A stretch of DNA of 64,000 nucleotides from Chelatococcus sp. HY11 (GCF_018398335.1 NZ_JAHBRX010000001.1:186001-250000), one strand, 5' to 3'; shown: positions 32,526 to 42,771, numbered from the stretch's first letter. Notes: generated from the sequence alone by a model not told the origin. A program made the numbers and translations.

Positions 32526-33973
32526 GTGCGACGATGACGAGTTCCAAGTCCTTGTGGACCGGTGCCGAGCTGGCCGAGGCCATGGGCGCGCGCCTCGAGG
32601 GTGAAGCTGCCGGCGCCATCACTGGCGTGTCGATCGATACGCGCACGCTTGCCCCCGGTGATGCTTATTTCTCCATTCGTGGCGACGTGCACGACGGCCA
32701 CGCCTTCGTTGCGGAAGCGTTCCGCCGGGACGCCGCGGCGGCCGTCGTCGACGAGGCGCATGTGGGTGAGCTCGCGGGCGCGGGTCCCATGATCGTCGTT
32801 CCCGATGTGCTGCGCGGCCTTGAGAGCGCCGCCCGCGCGTCACGCGCGCGCTCGCCGGCCCGCTTCGTCGCCGTGACCGGTTCTGTGGGCAAGACCAGCA
32901 CGAAGGAAGCGCTGCGCCTCGCGCTCGGTTCCCAGGGTGAGGTGCATGCCTCGGCCGCGTCCTACAACAACCATTGGGGCGTGCCGCTGTCGCTCGCGCG
33001 TATGCCGGCGCACTGCGACTTCGGCGTCTTCGAGATCGGCATGAGCGCTCCCGGCGAGATCGTGCCGCTGACGCATATGGTGCGTCCTCACGTGGCCGTC
33101 GTGACCACGGTCGCGCCGGTTCACCTCGAATTCTTCCCGTCGATCGCGGCGATCGCCGACGCAAAGGGCGAAGTATTTCTGGGCCTTGAGCCGGGCGGCG
33201 TCGCGGTCATCAACCGCGATATCGGCGAGTATGGACGGTTGAAGTCCCATGCCATGGCCTCGCCGGCCGGCCGGATCATCACCTTCGGCGAGCATGACGA
33301 GGCGGATGTCCGGGCGCGGCGCATCATTCCTCAGGCCGATTGCACTGTCGTTGACGCCACGGTCTTCGGCGTGCCGGTCGCCTATCGCATCGGCAGCCCG
33401 GGCCGGCATATCGCCCTGAACAGCCTCGCCGTGCTGGCCGCTGTCAAGGCGCTCGGTGGCGATCTAGCGCTGGCGGCGCTGGCGCTCTCGGAGCTCGCGC
33501 CGCCGGTTGGCCGGGGCGAGCGCACGCGCCTGACGGTTGCCGGCGGTGAGGTGCTTCTCATAGACGAAAGCTACAACGCCAATCCGGCCTCCATGCGCGC
33601 GGCTATCGAGGCTCTTGGGCAGTCCGACATCGGGTTCCGGGGGCGCCGCATCGCCGTGCTCGCCGACATGCTGGAACTGGGCAGCGAGAGTGAGCGGCTG
33701 CACGAGGCGCTTGTCGCAACTTTGGAAGAGAACGCCGTCGATGTGGTCTTCGCGGCCGGTCCCGCGATGAAGAGCCTCTGGCGTCATTTGCCCATGAACC
33801 TGCGCGGCTCCTATGCGCCCGCTCCGGCGGAGCTGGAGGCCACGGTCACGGCGGCGCTTCGGGCCGGCGACGTCGTCATGATCAAGGGCTCGAACGGAAC
33901 ACGCATATCCCGGCTCGTCACAGCGTTGAAAGGCCGTTTTGCAGATACTGCCCCCGCGACGGTCAAGGCGTAA
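32522..33973 (+). CDS. murF: UDP-MurNAc-tripeptide:D-Ala-D-Ala ligase
   Basis: MurF attaches D-Ala-D-Ala to complete the cytoplasmic pentapeptide precursor. The 483-residue enzyme has GVSIDTRTLAPGDAYFSIRGDVHDGHAFV at the N-terminus, the P-loop VTGSVGKTSTKEALR (about 117-131), HASAASYNNHWGVPLSLARMP, and a C-terminal domain with LLIDESYNANPASMRAAI. Its start overlaps murE by ATGA, and the gap to mraY is 32 nt. Confidence 0.96.
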   Translation: MSATMTSSKSLWTGAELAEAMGARLEGEAAGAITGVSIDTRTLAPGDAYFSIRGDVHDGHAFVAEAFRRDAAAAVVDEAHVGELAGAGPMIVVPDVLRGLESAARASRARSPARFVAVTGSVGKTSTKEALRLALGSQGEVHASAASYNNHWGVPLSLARMPAHCDFGVFEIGMSAPGEIVPLTHMVRPHVAVVTTVAPVHLEFFPSIAAIADAKGEVFLGLEPGGVAVINRDIGEYGRLKSHAMASPAGRIITFGEHDEADVRARRIIPQADCTVVDATVFGVPVAYRIGSPGRHIALNSLAVLAAVKALGGDLALAALALSELAPPVGRGERTRLTVAGGEVLLIDESYNANPASMRAAIEALGQSDIGFRGRRIAVLADMLELGSESERLHEALVATLEENAVDVVFAAGPAMKSLWRHLPMNLRGSYAPAPAELEATVTAALRAGDVVMIKGSNGTRISRLVTALKGRFADTAPATVKA

Positions 33974-34005
33974 GCGGGCCCACTAGACTCAAGGAATAGT
34001 CGCGC

Positions 34006-35109
34006 ATGTTCACCTGGCTCGCGGAGTTCTCCGGTACCTTCTCCGCCCTCAACGTCTTCCGTTACATCACCTTCCGTGCGGGTGGCGCGACGGCGACGGC
34101 CCTGTTCTTCGTCTTCATGTTCGGGCCGTGGCTGATCTCTCTGCTCAGGGTGAAGCAGGGCAAGGGGCAGCCGATCCGCGTGGATGGCCCGCAGTCGCAT
34201 CTGGCCAAGCGCGGCACGCCGACCATGGGCGGCCTGATGATCCTTTCAGGCATCATCGTGTCGACGCTGCTCTGGGGCAATCTCGCCAACGCCTATGTGT
34301 GGATCGTGCTGTTCGTCACGGTCGGCTTCGGCGCGATCGGCTTCTACGACGATTATCTGAAGGTCACCAAGCAATCCCACAAGGGCTTTTCCGGCCGCTC
34401 GCGCCTCGCCATAGAGGCCGCGATCGCCTGCGTTGCGTGCCTCGCCCTTGTCTACGTCAGCAAGGGCGCGTTGCCGCCCGCGCGCCAGTTTCTCGCGACC
34501 TCGATCGCCATCCCCTTCTTCAAGGATCTTCTCCTCGACATCGGGCTCCTGTTCGTGATCTTCGGCGGCTTCGTCATCGTCGCCTCAGGCAATGCCGTCA
34601 ACCTCACCGACGGCCTCGATGGCCTCGCCATCGTGCCGGTGATGATCGCCGCCGCGACTTTCGGCATGATCGCCTATCTCGTTGGCAACGCGATCTTCGC
34701 GAATTACCTGCAGATCAATTTCGTGCCGGGTACCGGTGAGCTCGCCATCATCTGCGGCGCGTTGATCGGCGCGGGCATCGGCTTCCTCTGGTTCAACGCG
34801 CCACCGGCGCAAATCTTCATGGGTGACACGGGGTCGCTGGCGCTCGGCGGGCTGCTCGGCACTGTCGCGGTCGCGGTGAAGCACGAGATCGTGCTGGCCA
34901 TCGTCGGTGGGCTGTTCGTGCTCGAGGCGCTATCGGTCATCATCCAGGTCGCCTCCTTCAAGCTCACCGGCAAGCGCGTCTTCAAGATGGCGCCCATCCA
35001 TCACCATTTCGAACAGCTCGGCTGGACGGAGCCGCAGGTGGTGATCCGCTTCTGGATCATCTCCGTGGTGCTCGCCCTGATCGGCCTGTCGTCGCTCAAG
35101 CTGCGGTGA
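34006..35109 (+). CDS. mraY: Phospho-MurNAc-pentapeptide transferase
   Basis: MraY moves phospho-MurNAc-pentapeptide onto undecaprenyl phosphate to make lipid I. The 367-residue polytopic membrane protein has about ten helices. Conserved loops include [17 protein letters not shown] (about 64-80), [23 protein letters not shown] (Asp pair near 113-114), [15 protein letters not shown] (about 197-211), [15 protein letters not shown] and [28 protein letters not shown]. After it, a 264-bp repeat-filled gap interrupts the otherwise dense cluster before murD. Confidence 0.97.
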   Translation: MFTWLAEFSGTFSALNVFRYITFRAGGATATALFFVFMFGPWLISLLRVKQGKGQPIRVDGPQSHLAKRGTPTMGGLMILSGIIVSTLLWGNLANAYVWIVLFVTVGFGAIGFYDDYLKVTKQSHKGFSGRSRLAIEAAIACVACLALVYVSKGALPPARQFLATSIAIPFFKDLLLDIGLLFVIFGGFVIVASGNAVNLTDGLDGLAIVPVMIAAATFGMIAYLVGNAIFANYLQINFVPGTGELAIICGALIGAGIGFLWFNAPPAQIFMGDTGSLALGGLLGTVAVAVKHEIVLAIVGGLFVLEALSVIIQVASFKLTGKRVFKMAPIHHHFEQLGWTEPQVVIRFWIISVVLALIGLSSLKLR

Positions 35110-35152
35110 GGGGGCGGTGATGGGGGTAAGCACATCGATCACCAGGCTGTTC

Positions 35153-35262
35153 CACCTCTCCCCGGCGGGGAGAGGTCGCGCCGCAGGCGCGGGTGAGGGG
35201 GTGATTTCCGGCGATGGGTTTCCCCCCCTCACCCTGTCCCTCTCCCCGCTGGGGAGAGGGGA
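35153..35262. repeat. Composite CTCTCCCC/GGGGAGAGG intergenic repeat, copy 2
   Basis: The same architecture as copy 1 is seen: CCTCTCCCC-GGCG-GGGGAGAGG-type hairpin, a GCGCC/GGCGC variable stem, GGTGAGGGGG, a spacer, then CCCCTCACCCTGTCCC and a second CTCCCC-GCTG-GGGAG hairpin. It lies between mraY and murD and would be transcribed within the dcw run. Confidence 0.75.
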
Positions 35263-35288
35263 CGCCAGTCTCCACGCGCGCCGGCGGG

Positions 35289-35314
35289 GATCCCTCCCCG
35301 TGAGGGGAGGGATC
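35289..35314. repeat. 11-bp perfect palindrome with GTGA tetraloop
   Basis: The arms GATCCCTCCCC (35289-35299) and GGGGAGGGATC (35304-35314) flank GTGA. The same arms recur with a CGAA loop at 53321-53346. No T run follows. It may be an RNA hairpin affecting mRNA stability, or a mobile palindromic element. Confidence 0.7.
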
Positions 35315-35373
35315 GCTGGGTTTGTCGTCGTGCGCGGCCGTCCAGCGTTGTCGAAAACGGGGGAGGATCGCCC

Positions 35374-36774
35374 GTGATCCCTGTCACCTCCTTTGCCGGC
35401 AAGCGTGTTGCGGTCTTCGGGCTTGGCGGGTCAGGCCTCGTCACGGCGGAAGCCTTGATCGCCGGCGGTGCCGATGTGGTTGCCTGGGACGACGGCGAGG
35501 CGGGGCGCGCCAGGGCGGCCGGGGCCGGTGTCCCGGTGGCGGACCTCAACGCGGAGGACTGGAGCGCGATCGCGGCGCTCGTCCTGTCCCCTGGCGTTCC
35601 GTTGACGCATCCCGCGCCTCACTGGAGCGCGAAGCTCGCCAAGGCGGCGGGTGTCGAGATCATCGGTGACATCGAGCTTTTCTGCCGCGAGCGCGCGAAA
35701 GTGGCGCCTGACGCGCCTTTCGTCGCCATTACCGGTACCAACGGCAAGTCGACGACGACGGCGCTGACCGCCCATATCCTGAAGGCGGCGGGTCGCGACG
35801 TGCAGATGGGCGGCAACATCGGCCGGGCCATCCTCTCGCTCGATCCGCTGACACCCGAGCGCGTCTACGTCATCGAATGCTCATCCTTCCAGATCGATCT
35901 CGCGCCGTCGCTCGCGCCGACGATCGGTGTGCTGCTCAACCTCACGCCGGACCATCTCGACCGTCACGGCACGATGGAGAACTACGCCGCCATCAAGGAG
36001 CGGCTGGTGGCGAAGTCGAAGCTGGCGGTGATCGGGATCGATGACGACTACACGGCCGCCATCGCGGCGCGGCGCGCCGAGATCGAGCGGCCTGTCGTCG
36101 AAATCAGCGCGGTTCATCTGTTGACCGAGGGCGTGCATGTGGAAGGGACGCGGCTCTTCCGTGACGGCGACCAGCCTCTCGTCGATCTTGCCGGGCATGG
36201 CTCCCTGCGCGGCCGGCACAACGCGCAGAACGCGGCGGCGGCTTTCGCCGTGACGCTCGCGCTTGGCCTCGACGCGCCGGGGATAGCCGGCGCGATCGCC
36301 AGCTTTGTCGGGCTTGCCCATCGCATGGAAGAGGTTGGGCGCATCGGCGCGACGCTCTTCATCAACGATTCCAAGGCCACCAACGCCGATTCCACCCAGA
36401 AGGCCCTGGCGGCCTTCCCCGGCGGCATCCACTGGATCGTCGGCGGCAAGCCCAAGGAGGGCGGAATAGCGCCCCTGGCCGCGTATTTCCCGCGCATCGC
36501 CCACGCCTACCTCATCGGCGTGTCGAGCGATGACTTTGCCGCGACGCTCGATGGCCAGGTGGCGTTCACGCGCTGCGAGACGCTCGAAAACGCGATCGCC
36601 GCCGCCACCGCGGATGCCGCGCGATCCGTGGACGCGCAGCCCATCGTGCTGCTCTCCCCGGCCTGCGCGTCCTACGACCAGTTTCCGAATTTCGAGGTGA
36701 GAGGCAATCGCTTCCGCGATCTCGTCCTCGCCCTGCCGGGTCTCATCCCGGCCACCAGCAACAAGGGGCATTGA
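35374..36774 (+). CDS. murD: UDP-MurNAc-L-alanine:D-glutamate ligase
   Basis: MurD adds D-Glu to UDP-MurNAc-L-Ala. The 466-residue enzyme has an N-terminal Rossmann-like domain ([19 protein letters not shown], 10-28), SPGVPLTHP, the P-loop [14 protein letters not shown] (about 119-132), [31 protein letters not shown] and a C-terminal domain with [13 protein letters not shown] and [22 protein letters not shown]. It begins after a repeat-rich gap, so expression may depend on read-through from mraY or on its own promoter. Its stop is 3 nt before ftsW. Confidence 0.96.
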   Translation: MIPVTSFAGKRVAVFGLGGSGLVTAEALIAGGADVVAWDDGEAGRARAAGAGVPVADLNAEDWSAIAALVLSPGVPLTHPAPHWSAKLAKAAGVEIIGDIELFCRERAKVAPDAPFVAITGTNGKSTTTALTAHILKAAGRDVQMGGNIGRAILSLDPLTPERVYVIECSSFQIDLAPSLAPTIGVLLNLTPDHLDRHGTMENYAAIKERLVAKSKLAVIGIDDDYTAAIAARRAEIERPVVEISAVHLLTEGVHVEGTRLFRDGDQPLVDLAGHGSLRGRHNAQNAAAAFAVTLALGLDAPGIAGAIASFVGLAHRMEEVGRIGATLFINDSKATNADSTQKALAAFPGGIHWIVGGKPKEGGIAPLAAYFPRIAHAYLIGVSSDDFAATLDGQVAFTRCETLENAIAAATADAARSVDAQPIVLLSPACASYDQFPNFEVRGNRFRDLVLALPGLIPATSNKGH

Positions 36775-36777
36775 GCC

Positions 36778-37959
36778 ATGGCGTCACGCGCTGAACGCAC
36801 ACTGGTCGGCGAATGGTGGTGGACCGTCGATCGCTCGATCCTGGTCGCGATCGCGGTGCTGATGGTGGCCGGGCTCGTGTTCCTCATGGGCGGCGGCCCG
36901 CCGGTCGCCGAGCGCCTCGGCCTGTCGACCTTCCATTTCGTCAGCCGGCAAATCGTCTATCTGGCGCCGGCCATCGCGCTGATGATAGCGGTCTCGTTTC
37001 TTTCGCCGCGCTACGTTAGGCGCGCGGCGCTCCTCGTCTATCTCGGCGGCCTCGTCATGGTCATCGCCGCGCTCTACCTCGGGCCTGAGGTGAAGGGCTC
37101 GCGTCGCTGGCTCAACCTGGCGGGCATGACCATCCAGCCGTCGGAGTTCGTGAAACCCGCCTTCGTCGTCCTGACGGCCTGGCTGTTCGCGGAGGGAAGC
37201 CGCCGGCGCGATGTGCCCGGCACGCTTCTCGCCATGCTGATCCTGCCGGTGACGATCGTCCCGCTGATCCTGCAGCCGGATATCGGCCAGACCATGCTGG
37301 TCTCCATCGTCTGGGGCTGCCTGTTCTTCACCGCTGGCCTGCACATCTTCTGGGTCGCGGGCATCGGCGGCATCGGCCTCTTCGGCCTGTTCGTCGCCTA
37401 TGAGCTGATCCCCCACGTGCGCGATCGCATCTCGCGCTTCATGGACAAGGAAGCCGGCGACACCTTCCAGGTCGATACGGCGCTGGAGGCCTTCGCCCAG
37501 GGCGGCTGGCTCGGCAAGGGGCCGGGCGAGGGCACGGTCAAGCGCATCCTGCCCGACGCCCATACCGACTTCATCTTCGCGGTGACGGCCGAGGAATTCG
37601 GCATCCTGATCTGTATCGCGCTGGTCTGCCTCTTCGGCTTCATCGTGCTGCGCGGCCTCTATCTTGCCCAACGCAACGAGGAGCCGTTCTGCCGCCTGGC
37701 GGTGACCGGGCTCGTCACGCTGTTCGGCATCCAGGCCTCGATCAACATGATGGTGAACGTCCATCTCATTCCCGCCAAGGGCATGACGCTGCCGTTCATT
37801 TCCTACGGCGGCTCCTCGCTGCTGTCGCTGGCCATCGGCATGGGTTTCCTCATCGCCTTGACGCGCAAGCGCCCACGCGCCGAAATCCTCGATCGCATCA
37901 CGCCAAACCACAGGCCGGCCAATCGGTCCTATGGCAGCAGGACGGCGCAAGATGTCTGA
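36778..37959 (+). CDS. ftsW: Septal peptidoglycan glycosyltransferase FtsW
   Basis: FtsW is the SEDS-family polymerase that extends septal glycan strands with FtsI. The 393-residue protein has about ten membrane helices. Conserved parts include GSRRWLNLAGMTIQPSEFVKPAFVV (about 103-127), LQPDIGQTMLVSIVWGCLFFTAGL, FQVDTALEAFAQGGWLGKGPGEGTVKRILPDAHTDFIFAVTAEEFG and LIPAKGMTLPFISYGGSSLLS near the C-terminus. The cytoplasmic tail is short and basic. It overlaps murG by 8 nt at the chosen murG start. Confidence 0.96.
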   Translation: MASRAERTLVGEWWWTVDRSILVAIAVLMVAGLVFLMGGGPPVAERLGLSTFHFVSRQIVYLAPAIALMIAVSFLSPRYVRRAALLVYLGGLVMVIAALYLGPEVKGSRRWLNLAGMTIQPSEFVKPAFVVLTAWLFAEGSRRRDVPGTLLAMLILPVTIVPLILQPDIGQTMLVSIVWGCLFFTAGLHIFWVAGIGGIGLFGLFVAYELIPHVRDRISRFMDKEAGDTFQVDTALEAFAQGGWLGKGPGEGTVKRILPDAHTDFIFAVTAEEFGILICIALVCLFGFIVLRGLYLAQRNEEPFCRLAVTGLVTLFGIQASINMMVNVHLIPAKGMTLPFISYGGSSLLSLAIGMGFLIALTRKRPRAEILDRITPNHRPANRSYGSRTAQDV

Positions 37960-39115
37960 GGGAGCGATCTCCGGAGTAAAGAAGACAACCCGTAACGCGC
38001 GCCCGCTCGTGTTGCTGGCGGCGGGCGGCACGGGTGGCCACCTGTTTCCGGCGCAGGCGCTGGCGGGTGTTCTTGCGTCACGCGGCATCCGGGTGGAGCT
38101 CGCGACCGATGAGCGCGCGGCCGCCTACGCCACTGATTTTCCGGCAGACAAAGTCCACGTCATTCCATCGGCGACACCCTCGCGGCGGTCGATCCCCGTG
38201 GCAATCAAGGCGGCGCTCACGCTCGCCCGCGGCATATGGAAGGCGAGGGGGCTCGCCCGCGAGATCCGGCCCGCCGTCGTGGTGGGCTTCGGCGGCTATC
38301 CATCCGTGCCCCCCTTGCTCGGCGCATCCTTTGCCGGCACGCCGACGATCATCCACGAGCAGAATGCCGTGTTTGGCCGCGCCAACCGTTTCCTGGCGCC
38401 TCGCGCCACGGCGATCGCCACAGGCTTCGCCTCGGTGGGCGGGTTGACCGGCAGTTTGAACAGCAAGGCGACGCAGACAGGCAACCCGATCCGGCCGGCC
38501 GTGATCGAGGCGGCGCGGAAGCCGTTCTCGCCCCTCGCCGAAGGCGGCATGCTTCATCTCTTGGTCACCGGTGGCAGCCAGGGCGCCCGCGTGATGAGCG
38601 ATATTGTCCCGGCGGCGATCGAAAAACTGTCGACGTCGGATCGTAGCCGGCTATCCATCGTCCAGCAGGCGCGCGCCGAAGATGTCGCGCGTGTCGAAGA
38701 AACCTATCGCGGGCTCGGCGTCCGCGCCGAGATCGCGCCCTTCTTCAAGGACCTGCCGGCGCGGATCGCGGATGCGCATCTGGTGATCGGGCGGGCGGGA
38801 GCCTCCACGGTTGCCGAACTCGCGATCATCGGTCGCCCGTCGATCCTTGTGCCGCTGCCTGGCGCGCTCGACCAGGACCAGGCGGCGAATGCCGCTACCC
38901 TCGGAAGCCTAGGCGCGGCAACGGTTATCCCGCAGGACGCCTTCACGCCCGAGCGCCTCGCCGCGGAGATTTCGGAGCGTCTTGTTGCGCCCGGACTCTT
39001 GACCCAGGCGGCCGAAGCGGCGAAGAGCGCCGGTATCCCTGATTCGGCCGACCGACTCGCCGACCTCGTTGTCCGCGTTGGCCATATCGATTCCGCACCG
39101 GAGACCCGCCCATGA
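37952..39115 (+). CDS. murG: UDP-GlcNAc:lipid I N-acetylglucosaminyltransferase
   Basis: MurG adds GlcNAc to lipid I at the inner membrane face, making lipid II. The 387-residue GT28 enzyme has [19 protein letters not shown] (about 21-39), [48 protein letters not shown] and [37 protein letters not shown]. The N-terminal about 20 residues ([17 protein letters not shown]) extend beyond most homologs. The start is uncertain: ATG 37952 is used, with ATG 37931 (seven more codons, 29-nt overlap with ftsW) also possible. The gene ends in an ATGA overlap with murC. Confidence 0.95.
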   Translation: MSEGAISGVKKTTRNARPLVLLAAGGTGGHLFPAQALAGVLASRGIRVELATDERAAAYATDFPADKVHVIPSATPSRRSIPVAIKAALTLARGIWKARGLAREIRPAVVVGFGGYPSVPPLLGASFAGTPTIIHEQNAVFGRANRFLAPRATAIATGFASVGGLTGSLNSKATQTGNPIRPAVIEAARKPFSPLAEGGMLHLLVTGGSQGARVMSDIVPAAIEKLSTSDRSRLSIVQQARAEDVARVEETYRGLGVRAEIAPFFKDLPARIADAHLVIGRAGASTVAELAIIGRPSILVPLPGALDQDQAANAATLGSLGAATVIPQDAFTPERLAAEISERLVAPGLLTQAAEAAKSAGIPDSADRLADLVVRVGHIDSAPETRP

Positions 39116-40521
39116 AATTGCCTCGTGAGCTTGGCCCCATTCATTTCATCGGCATCGGCGGCATCGGCATGTCCGGCATCGCGGAGGTGCTCCTCAACCT
39201 CGGCTATACCGTCCAGGGATCGGACGCCGGCGACAACGCCAATGTCAAGCGATTGCGTGACAAGGGCGCGAAGACTTTTCTCGGCCACGCGGCCGACAAT
39301 CTCGGCGACGCCGAGGTGGTCGTGGTGTCCACCGCCATCCAGCGCGATAATCCGGAACTCGCGGCGGCCCGCGAGAAGCGTCTGCCGGTCGTGCGGCGGG
39401 CGGAGATGCTGGCGGAGCTGATGCGGCTGAAGACCTGCGTCGCCATCGCCGGCACCCATGGCAAGACGACCACGACGTCGATCGTCGCGACGCTGCTCGA
39501 CGCCGGCAATTTCGACCCCACGGTCATCAACGGCGGCATCATCAACGCCTACGGCACCAATGCGCGGCTCGGCGCGGGCGACTGGATGGTCGTGGAGGCC
39601 GACGAGTCCGACGGCACCTTCCTCAAGCTGCCGGCCGATGTGGCCATTGTCACCAATATCGATGCCGAGCATCTCGATCACTTCAAGACTTTCGATGCCG
39701 TGAAGGCGGCATTCCGCTCCTTCGTCGAGAATATCCCGTTCTACGGCTTCGCCGTGATGTGTATTGACCATCCGGTCGTGCAGGATCTCATCGGTCATAT
39801 TCAGGATCGTCGGGTGATCACCTATGGCGAGAACCCGCAAGCCGACGTGCGCCTCGTCATCGATGACCTGACGGGGGGCAAGAGCCAGTTCATCGTGATC
39901 ATCCGCGACCGCAAGACGGGCGCGCGGGTCGTCATCGATGACCTTGTCATGCCGATGCCCGGCCATCACAACGCGCTCAACGCCACGGCGGCGATCGCGG
40001 TGGCCTATGAGCTCGGGATGGAGCCGGAGGCGATCCGCAAGGCGCTCGCCTCCTTCGGTGGCGTAAAGCGCCGCTTCACGCGCACGGGCGAATGGAACGG
40101 CGTCACCATTTTCGATGACTACGGCCACCACCCGGTGGAGATCGCCGCTGTGCTCAAGGCGGCGCGCGCGTCGACCAAGGGGCAGGTGATCGCGGTCATG
40201 CAGCCGCATCGCTACAGCCGCCTGGCCTCGCTGTTCGACAGCTTCTGCACCTGCTTCAACGACGCCGACGCGGTCATCGTCGCGCCCGTCTACGCGGCGG
40301 GGGAGCAACCGATCCCGGGAGCCGATCGCGACAGCTTGGTGGCCGGCCTGAAGGCGCGTGGGCACCGGGACGTCGTGGCCCTCCCGGAGCCGGCCGCGCT
40401 CGCCGGCATGGTGCGTGAGCTCGCCAAGCCCGGCGACTACGTCGTCTGTCTCGGCGCGGGCACCATCACCGCCTGGGCCTATGCCTTGCCGGAAGAACTC
40501 GCGGCGGGGGACGCTGCGTGA
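39112..40521 (+). CDS. murC: UDP-MurNAc:L-alanine ligase
   Basis: MurC adds the first residue, L-Ala, to UDP-MurNAc. The 469-residue enzyme has [23 protein letters not shown] (10-32), the P-loop [18 protein letters not shown] (about 118-135), [89 protein letters not shown] and [16 protein letters not shown]. It is translationally coupled to murG. A 364-bp repeat-rich gap follows. Confidence 0.97.
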   Translation: MKLPRELGPIHFIGIGGIGMSGIAEVLLNLGYTVQGSDAGDNANVKRLRDKGAKTFLGHAADNLGDAEVVVVSTAIQRDNPELAAAREKRLPVVRRAEMLAELMRLKTCVAIAGTHGKTTTTSIVATLLDAGNFDPTVINGGIINAYGTNARLGAGDWMVVEADESDGTFLKLPADVAIVTNIDAEHLDHFKTFDAVKAAFRSFVENIPFYGFAVMCIDHPVVQDLIGHIQDRRVITYGENPQADVRLVIDDLTGGKSQFIVIIRDRKTGARVVIDDLVMPMPGHHNALNATAAIAVAYELGMEPEAIRKALASFGGVKRRFTRTGEWNGVTIFDDYGHHPVEIAAVLKAARASTKGQVIAVMQPHRYSRLASLFDSFCTCFNDADAVIVAPVYAAGEQPIPGADRDSLVAGLKARGHRDVVALPEPAALAGMVRELAKPGDYVVCLGAGTITAWAYALPEELAAGDAA

Positions 40522-40531
40522 CGCCAGCCTC

Positions 40532-40567
40532 CCCCCACCCCTTACCCCTCCCCGCAAGGGGGAGGGG
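40532..40567. repeat. 36-bp CCCCCACCCC-type intergenic unit
   Basis: This unit matches 18972-19007 at 35 of 36 positions by eye (a single A/C difference in the loop-side sequence). It contains a CCCCTCCCC-GCAA-GGGGGAGGGG hairpin. Two near-identical copies 21 kb apart in non-homologous gaps show that it is a dispersed element, not a gene remnant. Confidence 0.8.
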
Positions 40568-40709
40568 CGCGTCGGACGTTGAGGCTTGTCCGGAAAGTCC
40601 GGCGCTGATCCCTCCCTCTCAGGGGAGGGTGGCCTCGCGTCAGCGAGGTCGGGTGGGGTCGAGGTTGATTGTAATCAAGGAGGCACCCTCCGTTGCCGCG
40701 AGCAGCGTC

Positions 40710-40823
40710 CACCTCTCCCCAGCGGGGAGAGGTCGCTCGCACAGCGAGCGGGTGAGGGGGATTGCCTCCCGGCGGTTCGGTGCGATGCCCTCACCCTGTC
40801 CCTCTCCCCGCCGGGAAGAGGGA
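40710..40823. repeat. Composite CTCTCCCC/GGGGAGAGG intergenic repeat, copy 3
   Basis: Copy 3 has the CCTCTCCCC-AGC-GGGGAGAGG hairpin, a variable CGCTCGC/GCGAGCG stem, GGTGAGGGGG, a 30-nt spacer, then CCCTCACCCTGTCCC and CTCTCCCC-GCC-GGGAAGAGGG. The variable stem differs from copies 1 and 2 while staying self-complementary, which indicates selection for RNA or DNA folding. Confidence 0.75.
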
Positions 40824-40885
40824 ACGAAACCTTCATGGGGCCTCGCCCTGCTGCTTTGGAAGGCTGGGGAGAGAGGGGCCATGCC

Positions 40886-41821
40886 ATGACATCGCCTGCC
40901 GCTGCGCCTTTCCCTGACATCACGGGGGATCTTCGGGCCATTCCGGGCCTGCGGGGCAGGCTGGAGGCCAATGCGCCGATGGCGCCCCTGTCGTGGTTCC
41001 GCACGGGCGGGCCGGCGCAGGTGCTGTTCACCCCGGTCGATGAGGACGATCTGGCGCTGTTCCTGGCGCAGGCGCCGCGCGAGCTGCCGCTCGTCGTCGT
41101 CGGGCTGGGATCGAACCTCCTCGTGCGCGATGGCGGCGTGCCCGGCATCGTGGTGCGGCTCGGCAAGGGCTTCGGCGAGATCGTGGTTGAGCCGGGTCAC
41201 CATGTGCGTGCAGGTTCGGCCGCGCCGGACGTCAAGGTGGCGCGCGTGGCGGCGGAGGCCGGCATCGACGGGCTTGCCTTCCTGCGCGGCATTCCCGGTG
41301 CGATAGGCGGCGCGCTGCGCATGAACGGCGGCGCCTATGGCGGCGAGACGTCCGACGCCTTGGTCAGCGCGCGCGCGCTTGACCGGGCGGGGAACCGCCA
41401 TGAGTTGAGTGCCGCGGACATGGGGTTTTCCTACCGCCACTGCGATGCCCCCGATGATTTCATCTTTGTCGAGGGTCTGTTCGCCGGGCGTCCCGGCGAA
41501 CCTGCCGAGATCCTCGCGCGCATGAACGCCATCACCGAGGCGCGGGCTTCCTCGCAGCCGGTAAACACGCGCACGGGCGGATCAACCTTCAAGAATCCGG
41601 TCGGCGCCAAGGCCTGGGAACTCGTCGACCAAGTCGGCGGGCGTGGCCTCAGGCAGGGCATGGCGCAGGTATCGGAGATGCATTGCAACTTCCTCGTCAA
41701 TCTCGGCGGCGCGACGGCGGCCGACATCGAGGGGCTCGGCGAAGAACTGCGTCGGCGCGTGCGTGAAACGGCGGGCATCGAGCTCGAATGGGAAATCAAG
41801 CGCATCGGGCTGGCGGCTTAG
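40886..41821 (+). CDS. murB: UDP-N-acetylenolpyruvoylglucosamine reductase
   Basis: MurB reduces UDP-GlcNAc-enolpyruvate to UDP-MurNAc with NADPH and FAD. The 311-residue enzyme has [16 protein letters not shown] (35-50), [26 protein letters not shown] (FAD-binding), [44 protein letters not shown], and the short C-terminal motif [50 protein letters not shown] typical of type II MurB. The ATG at 40886 has GAGAGGGG 6-7 nt upstream; earlier starts would translate palindromic repeat DNA. ddl follows after 26 nt. Confidence 0.95.
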   Translation: MTSPAAAPFPDITGDLRAIPGLRGRLEANAPMAPLSWFRTGGPAQVLFTPVDEDDLALFLAQAPRELPLVVVGLGSNLLVRDGGVPGIVVRLGKGFGEIVVEPGHHVRAGSAAPDVKVARVAAEAGIDGLAFLRGIPGAIGGALRMNGGAYGGETSDALVSARALDRAGNRHELSAADMGFSYRHCDAPDDFIFVEGLFAGRPGEPAEILARMNAITEARASSQPVNTRTGGSTFKNPVGAKAWELVDQVGGRGLRQGMAQVSEMHCNFLVNLGGATAADIEGLGEELRRRVRETAGIELEWEIKRIGLAA

Positions 41822-41847
41822 GCCAGACCGGACAGCGGAGGACAGTC

Positions 41848-42771
41848 ATGACGCAACATGTCGCGGTGCTGATGGGCGGATGGTCGGCCGAACGGGACGT
41901 TTCGCTGTCATCGGGCAACGCCTGCGCAGATGCTCTCGAAGGCGAGGGCTACAGGGTCACGCGGGTCGATGTCGATCGTGACATCGCAGCCGTGCTGACC
42001 AAGCTCAAGCCGGACGTGGCCTTCAACGCGCTGCACGGCAAGGTCGGCGAGGACGGCACCATCCAGGGGATTCTGGAGGTCCTGCGGATACCTTACACGC
42101 ATTCCGGCGTGCTCTCCTCGGCGCTCGCCATGCAGAAGGACAAGGCCAAGCTGATCCTCGCTGCGGCCGGCGTTCCTGTCGCGCATGGCCTCGTCGTCCA
42201 CCGCCGCGACGCGGCCAAGGCGCATGTTCTGCCGCCGCCCTATGTGCTGAAGCCCGTCAACGAGGGCTCCTCCTTCGGGGTCATCATCGTGCGGGAGGAC
42301 CGCACGCACCCGCCGCAGGAATTGTTAAGAGATGACTGGCCCTACAGCGACTATCTCCTGGCCGAGACCTTTGTCGCCGGACGGGAGCTGACCTGCGCCG
42401 TGATGGGCGACAAAGCCTTGGATATCATCGATATCCGCCCTGCCACCGGCGAGTTCTATGACTTCGACGCCAAATATACGAAGGGCGGATCAATTCACGT
42501 CGTTCCGGCACAAATTAAACCGAATATTTACCAACACGTTCAACAGTTGGCGTTAACGGCGCATCAAGCTCTCGGGTGTCGAGGCGTCAGTCGTGCCGAC
42601 TTTCGCTATGACGACCGCCCTGAGGGGAGGGGAGAACTGGTGTGCCTGGAAGTGAATACCCAACCGGGAATGACGGCGACAAGCTTGGTGCCGGAAGCAG
42701 CGGCCTATGCCGGTTATTCCTTCGGTGAGCTTGTTTCATGGATGGTGAAGGACGCTTCCTGCGACCGTTAG
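41848..42771 (+). CDS. ddl: D-alanine:D-alanine ligase
   Basis: Ddl makes the D-Ala-D-Ala dipeptide used by MurF. The 307-residue ATP-grasp enzyme (DdlB type) has VAVLMGGWSAERDVSLSSG (5-23), FNALHGKVGEDGTIQGILEVLRIPYTHSGVLSSALAMQKDKAK, PYVLKPVNEGSSFGVIIV, AETFVAGRELTCAVMGDK and LVCLEVNTQPGMTATSLVPEAA. GGAGGA lies 7 nt before the ATG at 41848. Codons between about 42476 and 42560 are strikingly AT-rich for this genome while the protein remains normal, suggesting an embedded promoter for ftsQ. It overlaps ftsQ by 34 nt. Confidence 0.96.
   Translation: MTQHVAVLMGGWSAERDVSLSSGNACADALEGEGYRVTRVDVDRDIAAVLTKLKPDVAFNALHGKVGEDGTIQGILEVLRIPYTHSGVLSSALAMQKDKAKLILAAAGVPVAHGLVVHRRDAAKAHVLPPPYVLKPVNEGSSFGVIIVREDRTHPPQELLRDDWPYSDYLLAETFVAGRELTCAVMGDKALDIIDIRPATGEFYDFDAKYTKGGSIHVVPAQIKPNIYQHVQQLALTAHQALGCRGVSRADFRYDDRPEGRGELVCLEVNTQPGMTATSLVPEAAAYAGYSFGELVSWMVKDASCDR

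Larger units (their letters stand above)
40522..40885. other. Repeat-filled gap between murC and murB
   Basis: This gap has no gene. It is almost entirely palindromic repeats: the 36-bp CCCCCACCCC-type unit at 40532-40567, a CCCTCCC/GGGAGGG hairpin with CTCGC/GCGAG stem at about 40609-40655, and composite repeat copy 3 at 40710-40823. An in-frame upstream extension of murB through these repeats (from 40586) is not credible as protein. Confidence 0.7.

Noticed and set aside
38704-40557. 617-codon minus-strand frame antisense to murG and murC
   Set aside because: It is a shadow of two well-supported Mur enzymes, with biased His/Arg/Asp-rich composition and no known motif.
40586-40885. N-terminal extension of murB into the upstream gap
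   Set aside because: It would translate palindromic repeat DNA; the ATG at 40886 has a good ribosome site and matches MurB length.
42315-42335. TTAA-containing sequence in ddl as a full CtrA site
   Set aside because: Only isolated TTAA half-sites are present; none has the paired TTAA-N7-TTAA spacing.
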